Source: Cryptomeria japonica (Eukaryota > Streptophyta > Pinopsida > Cupressales > Cupressaceae). Taken from it: a stretch of 64,000 nucleotides of DNA. The position numbers were made by a program, and so were the translations under genes. The notes under the pieces were generated by a model, which worked only from the letters and a program-made list of their open reading frames with translations, was not told the origin of the DNA and did not search any database. Shown here in pieces: positions 59,709 through 64,000 of this stretch; the first letter of the stretch is position 1, and each line of letters starts with the position of its first letter. The stretch is taken from NCBI RefSeq assembly GCF_030272615.1, contig NC_081405.1, positions 315,830,041-315,894,040 of the forward strand, written 5' to 3'.

Positions 59709-62700
59709 CTAATTGTCATTCCCTTGAGCCAAATCTCGCTTTTGGAATTCTTCGATCTCTTGCAAAACATTCTTCATTTGAATTATATTAGATCCCAAGG
59801 TGTTCTCAATGATGACTTTGACCCTTGTGATAGAATCTTCCAAGTCAATACAACTGTTCTTATGTTTCTTTAGAAGTGAATCAAGAAAATCCAGAATCAA
59901 TTGAAGATCAAGTAATTTATCAATGGAGGACAAAGATAAGTCTTCCCTATCAACCTTAGTAGTCAAGAGTAAGCTAAAATATTTGATGATTTCATCTTCA
60001 TTGAGCACCTTTTCATTTTTATCAAGGAAAGGACATGGGATTTCAGAGATTTTTGCAACAATCTGTGTTTTCTTATCAACACATTCTTTTACCGCTTTCC
60101 CCATATCCTTAACAAGATGCTCAAGAAATTTCATCTGGTGTTCCAAATATTCTCGATGCTCAATGTACATATGCCATGAAGGAATGACACCATTTTGGAT
60201 GAGGTCATCAGGATCATAATCTTCAAACTTCAACCAGGCATCAAAAACCTTTTCTTGTGTTTCAAGTTCCTAGGAGAAAATTCCCATGGTGTTGTCCACC
60301 TCTATCCTTACAAATTCAAGGTTGTTGACAATAGTGCAAGATGAACTTAGGAGTTGTGTACCTTTACTTAGCATTTGATCCATCCATTCTCCTACGACTC
60401 TACTCTTTGATGCAACTTGCTCAGGTCTCTTAATAACTTGGTCATCCAAAGAAGTTGCCATTGGCTCAACAACTTCTGAAGACTTGGTTACTTTGATAAG
60501 AATTGAGGCGAGTAGCTCAATTTGTACCTTAAGAAAATCTTTCTTGACCTTGTCCTCATCATACTTAATAACTAAAGCCTCCAAGGCTAACTGGCATCTT
60601 GTGCCATAGAATCATGAGTTTGCTTACCAAATCAATCCTTTGAATGGTATAAATCTTAATCCTGGACCTGTCCAATGATAGCATCTTGAAGAGGAATTCT
60701 AATCTCAACATACTTATTCTTATTATTATCAACTTTTACCCTTGACAAAGTTTTGGCTTTCTTGTCCGTCTTGGACTTCACAGGAACAAGTTGGCTGAAA
60801 TCGATAGCTTCAGGAGAAACAACTTGTTTCTTTATTTTAGGTGCATTTGACATTAACCAAGGAGGTAAAGCCATATCATCATCTTCAATAGCTACCATCT
60901 CTTGAGAGGGATTGATAGAATCCTAAATGGTGGTCATTCCTATAGGAGAGGTCATGGTAATAACACGAGAAGGATTCTCAAGGGATGATGCATTGGATCT
61001 AGGGATTGCTTCATTTACGAACTTATCAAAATCATCCATCATGGTTGTAGATACTTCATTCAATGAGGTAAAATTAAAAAATACATTCTTAATATTATCA
61101 CGGGGTGTATCTAGAGAAGACTCACTAGCACTAGTGGAAGATACATGAATAACAATTCAAGGGGAAATACATGTGACCACTCGAGGCTCAGACTCAGAAG
61201 TAGAAATAGGAAATTGTAATATAGATGAAGGAGAAGATACTTGAAGTAAGGATTCTTCTGCTCGTGGCATCTCTTCTACACACAATTCATTTTGTTCTTA
61301 CTCATCCTCCTATCCATGAATTAATGCTTCATTAGGATGATCATCCTCCTCTTGTTCATTTGATTCATCTAACTCTAATATTTCCTGAACATTAGAACTC
61401 AAAGTTTATTCTTGATTTTTACCTTTCTTTTACCCAAATGTAAATTTTAACTTAGAAGCCTTTGCTGGAGTAGTAGGATCCTACTTGTTCTTTGTTCTAA
61501 TCTCCAATCTCTTTCCCATTGGGCCAACAGTGTCAACATCAAAAGCATAAGAGAAAGGTTTTAAAGGAACACCATGCAAACATAACCAAATATTAGTATT
61601 TGTAAGAATACTCTAAAAACATGCCTTGATGGAAGTGCACTCCTTTTGTGACCATTGAATGAGAGGAAAAGGAGTACAAGAAACCTTGTTCTTCTCATAC
61701 ATTGGGTCCACTATATTTCCATCTTCCTCCAAATATTTAGGAACATCAACAAGACCAAAGTCCTCAATCTGTTCAATTGTTAGCAGGCAATAATCAAGTT
61801 TTCTTACATCATGCTCAAACCTACAATCAACCCAAACATCTTCAATCCGAAGCATATGTACATACGCCTTCTTTAGTTTATTTCTCATTCCTTTGTAATC
61901 AAAGTCCTTTCTAACTTTAAAGAACCTCATGGTAACTCTTCTCATCTCCTCCTCCATTGCCCTAGCCTTATAATGGAATTGATAGAATACCTTGCAATTG
62001 AAAGAGAAAATTTCAAGCCTGTCTTATGAGAACTTGATTGGGCCTCATGCAGAACATTCATCTGATGAGATAGGTCAATTGGTACAATCTCATTGAAAGG
62101 GTATCTAGGAAGCATGAAGAGTTCACTGTTGAGACATCCAACCCTGATATATATAAAGGTTGAAAACTTAAGGAACAAACATCCATATTGATTCACTACT
62201 TCCCATGCGTGATCAGACACTCTCTTATTATACAAATTCTCATTCAGCATAATCATATAATAACCAAAGAAAGCATCATTCACTTTTAAAAAATGATTAC
62301 AAATTTCTTGAAGAACCAACTGGGAATAATATTTGTGTACCACAATTTGCTTCCTATTGCTAGTAGTAGACAATCCAGGAAAATGTCTCACTGAACCCAG
62401 AATGTACACCAAGTATGAAGTCATACAGAACTTAAGTGTAGTAGTAACCCTGGTGAGTTGTTCACAAATGGCATCATAGATCTATTTTGCCCAAAATATA
62501 TTCTCCTTGTTTTGTTTGATCACATGAATATATTGATATATCCATTTATAGAAAGTATTAGAAGTAGGAATTTCATTAGCTCTACTTAAAAGAGTTATCA
62601 AATCATTGACCTCATCATTGAAGTCACTTCTGGGAAGAGTCTTTGTCCATATTGTAATAGTAGGTCTTGGGGCTTTAAGCCAATTTTCATTCATATTATG

Positions 62701-63145
62701 CCTACACTTATCTGATTTTTTATCAAAGTAGGCTATAGCTGATTGCATTGTATTATCAATATACTTCTCAATATTGGGTCATTTGAAGACTGAATCAAAT
62801 AATTCTTCATCAAGCCTGATTAATTTCTTCCTAGATTCATCCTTCACACTTTTTCTATCTAGATCAAAATGATTTGCCACTGCTATTAAAAATTCAGGAT
62901 CTTGAGCTGACATCAGAAAAGATGCTACTAAGTGGATGCCACTATTGATAATAACTTCCATGTCATGATATTAAGGTGGTTTCTTGTTTCTTTTATGAAA
63001 TTCTTCCAGATCAACATGACCTATCTCCATGTCTCTAATGTGATCAATATCAAAAGTAACTGAAGAAGATGGAAAACCGGATGTGGGTCCTGCTTCTTGA
63101 ATTTCATTCATTTTTTGTTTGGAGAAACCTCTGTCAATAATATAA
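59709..63145 (-). pseudogene. U3-borne ORF in 5' LTR
   Basis: Same ORF as in the other LTR, about 1,145 codons if joined. The start codon is ATT here where the partner has ATG. Stops lie near 62970, 62776 and 62479, with frame changes near 61950 and 60600. Order: basic N-terminus; globular region with LDRKSVKDESRKKLIRLDE, FYKWIYQYIHVIKQNKE, FIYIRVGCLNSELFMLPRYP and HKTGLKFSLSIARYSINSI; a Ser/Glu-rich linker; LPPWLMSNAPKIKKQVV; and a helical coiled-coil C-terminus (HREYLEHQMKFLEHLVKDMG) ending LAQGNDN. Stops here are not all C-to-T type (two match TCA or TGC in the partner), so decay is older or mixed. The IRV-G-P-FMLP segment resembles the ORF at 3545-6688. Confidence 0.7.
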
Positions 63146-63439
63146 TAATAATATTGAGAGGAAAAGACAATTATCAACATTATAATAATATATTGGATCA
63201 ATTCACTTTTGCTCATATGACTTGAACAAATTCTGAAAATAGTGCATTTGAAACAATTAGGTGTACCAAAAACCCTTTTTTGATAAATTAATATCTCCAT
63301 GGTAAATTGGATGAAAATCACCATTTACATGTGTGCAATAAATGAATTTTGAATAAATAAATTACCAAAATTCATTTACAAAAGAATGGGTGAAAGGACG
63401 TAATTAGGATTTTCAAAGTTATAATTACATTTGGAAAAA

Positions 63440-63980
63440 AAAAGGTGTAATTCGGGTTTATAATCCCAAATTACACATTAAAAATATCATGACAAGTAGG
63501 TGTCGGTCGAGTTCATAGACTTGTCGAACACCAAAAAGGAAAATCAAAAGAATTGGTGGAGGGCGGGTTTAGAATCCCGTCATACACCATAACATGTAAG
63601 AACACAGTGTCGGGCAGGGTCGTAGACCCACCATAATCTGTTTAAGGTGTATGATGGGCCTATGGCCCCACCAAACACCATTAATTGATTGCTGCAAAAA
63701 TAGTGGGTAAACCATGTGTTGGACGGTGTCACAGACCCACCGACACCACATCGTGGTGTATGGCGGGCCTACGACCCCACCGACACCTCAATGAAATACA
63801 AGGAAACAACGTGTGGTTGGGGTCGCCAACCCTCCACACACCACACTGTGGTGTGTGACGAGCCGACGACCTTGCCCACACCATAATGCAGTCAATAACA
63901 TTTGGTATAACATGAAAGAAAGGTGAGGCCATGGTGAGGTCGCAGACCCGCCACATACCATTCAATAGTGCATGTCGCAC
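63440..63980. repeat. Palindrome array in gypsy 5' LTR
   Basis: Contains GTGTAATTCGGG-8-CCCAAATTACAC (63445-63476, one mismatch), GGGTC-GTA-GACCC near 63619, ACACCAC-ATC-GTGGTGT near 63745, and CACACACCAC-ACT-GTGGTGTGTG (63835-63857, perfect). Pairing is kept in both LTR copies although loop bases differ (ATT versus ACT). Confidence 0.8.
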
Positions 63981-64000
63981 CTACCTCCCCACCACGACAC

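Larger units (their letters stand above)
33707..64000 (-). mobile_element. Giant Ty3/gypsy element with ~6-kb LTRs, right end beyond window
   Basis: Two direct copies of a long repeat (33707-47437 once insertions are removed, and 58630-64000+) flank a minus-strand gag-protease-RNase H-RT-RNase H-integrase region (47438-54170) and a leader. The copies begin identically (TGTAAACTGATGAAGGTTC) and stay similar for more than 5 kb at an estimated 88-90% identity by eye. A PBS-like site abuts the 58630 copy and integrase ends near the 33707 copy, so they are 5' and 3' LTRs in minus orientation. Net length without insertions would be about 18 kb. Three later insertions interrupt it. Confidence 0.85.
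58630..64000 (-). repeat. 5' LTR of giant gypsy (5.37 kb in window, continues right)
   Basis: Starts next to the PBS-like site (58614-58626) with TGTAAACTGATG on the plus strand. Co-linear with the 33707 copy, except that it lacks the copia insertion: the joined site GGGGTGTATCTAGAG occurs uninterrupted at 61106-61120. The window edge corresponds to about 46848 of the other copy, so roughly 0.6 kb is missing. Confidence 0.85.

Overview
The window looks like intergenic DNA from a large-genome seed plant, most likely a gymnosperm. I base this on wall-to-wall nested LTR retrotransposons with very long LTRs, plant-type Ty1/copia, Ty3/gypsy and LINE domains, AT-rich background, and no intact host gene, tRNA, rRNA or CRISPR. 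Every large coding region is a decayed retroelement gene.

Layout, left to right. (1) 1-2751: 5' end of an LTR element on the minus strand (LTR 1542-2751, PBS 1519-1538, start of its first ORF at 370). It abuts an older element at 2752. (2) 2752-7613: a TCATCGA motif array, a single-frame ORF of about 1,048 codons with four in-frame stops, paired perfect palindromes including a TATA-like one, and a PBS-like site. (3) 7598-13531: a proline-rich ORF with two stops, conserved hairpins, tandem repeats, a polypurine tract and an LTR starting at 12496. (4) 14999-17940: a LINE RNase H tail, then a separate gag-like ORF joined to a LINE-type 3' UTR. (5) 20689-32122: a complete 11.4-kb non-autonomous LTR element (TSD ATGAT) with no reverse transcriptase, carrying a proline-rich ORF with a G-patch motif. 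(6) 33707 to beyond 64000: one giant Ty3/gypsy element on the minus strand with LTRs of about 6 kb. Three later insertions sit inside it: a complete copia element (36183-43952, TSD GTATC), a 774-bp solo LTR (51992-52765, TSD GTTGG), and a 4.27-kb TG...CA element (54210-58481, TSD TCTAA).

The most interesting observation is that both ~6-kb LTRs of the gypsy element contain a decayed ORF of about 1,100 codons. It lies in the element's sense direction, upstream of the LTR's TATA-like sequence, so it is in U3. This resembles the placement of an LTR gene in some animal retroviruses and would put the ORF at the 3' end of the genomic RNA. The unrelated-looking unit at 2752-7613 has the same order (motif array, ORF of about 1,050 codons, TATA palindrome, R-U5-like tail, PBS-like site). 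The two proteins share a motif: IRV-x-G, then P-[FY]-M-L-P, then a Leu-rich segment ending near R-Q. I infer a family of LTR-borne genes.

Two further themes cut across families. First, each long LTR or UTR carries its own array of short palindromes (GGACC..GGTCC, TCATCGA/TCGATGA, TTAATTAA, GGTGGGAT..ATCCCACC, GGGTC..GACCC, CACACACCAC..GTGGTGTGTG, CCACTGTGG..CCACAGTGG). Second, most in-frame stops sit where one C-to-T change explains them (Gln or Arg positions), with few frameshifts, as expected if methylated cytosines in silenced elements have deaminated. All homology statements come from reading motifs by eye; no database search was run.
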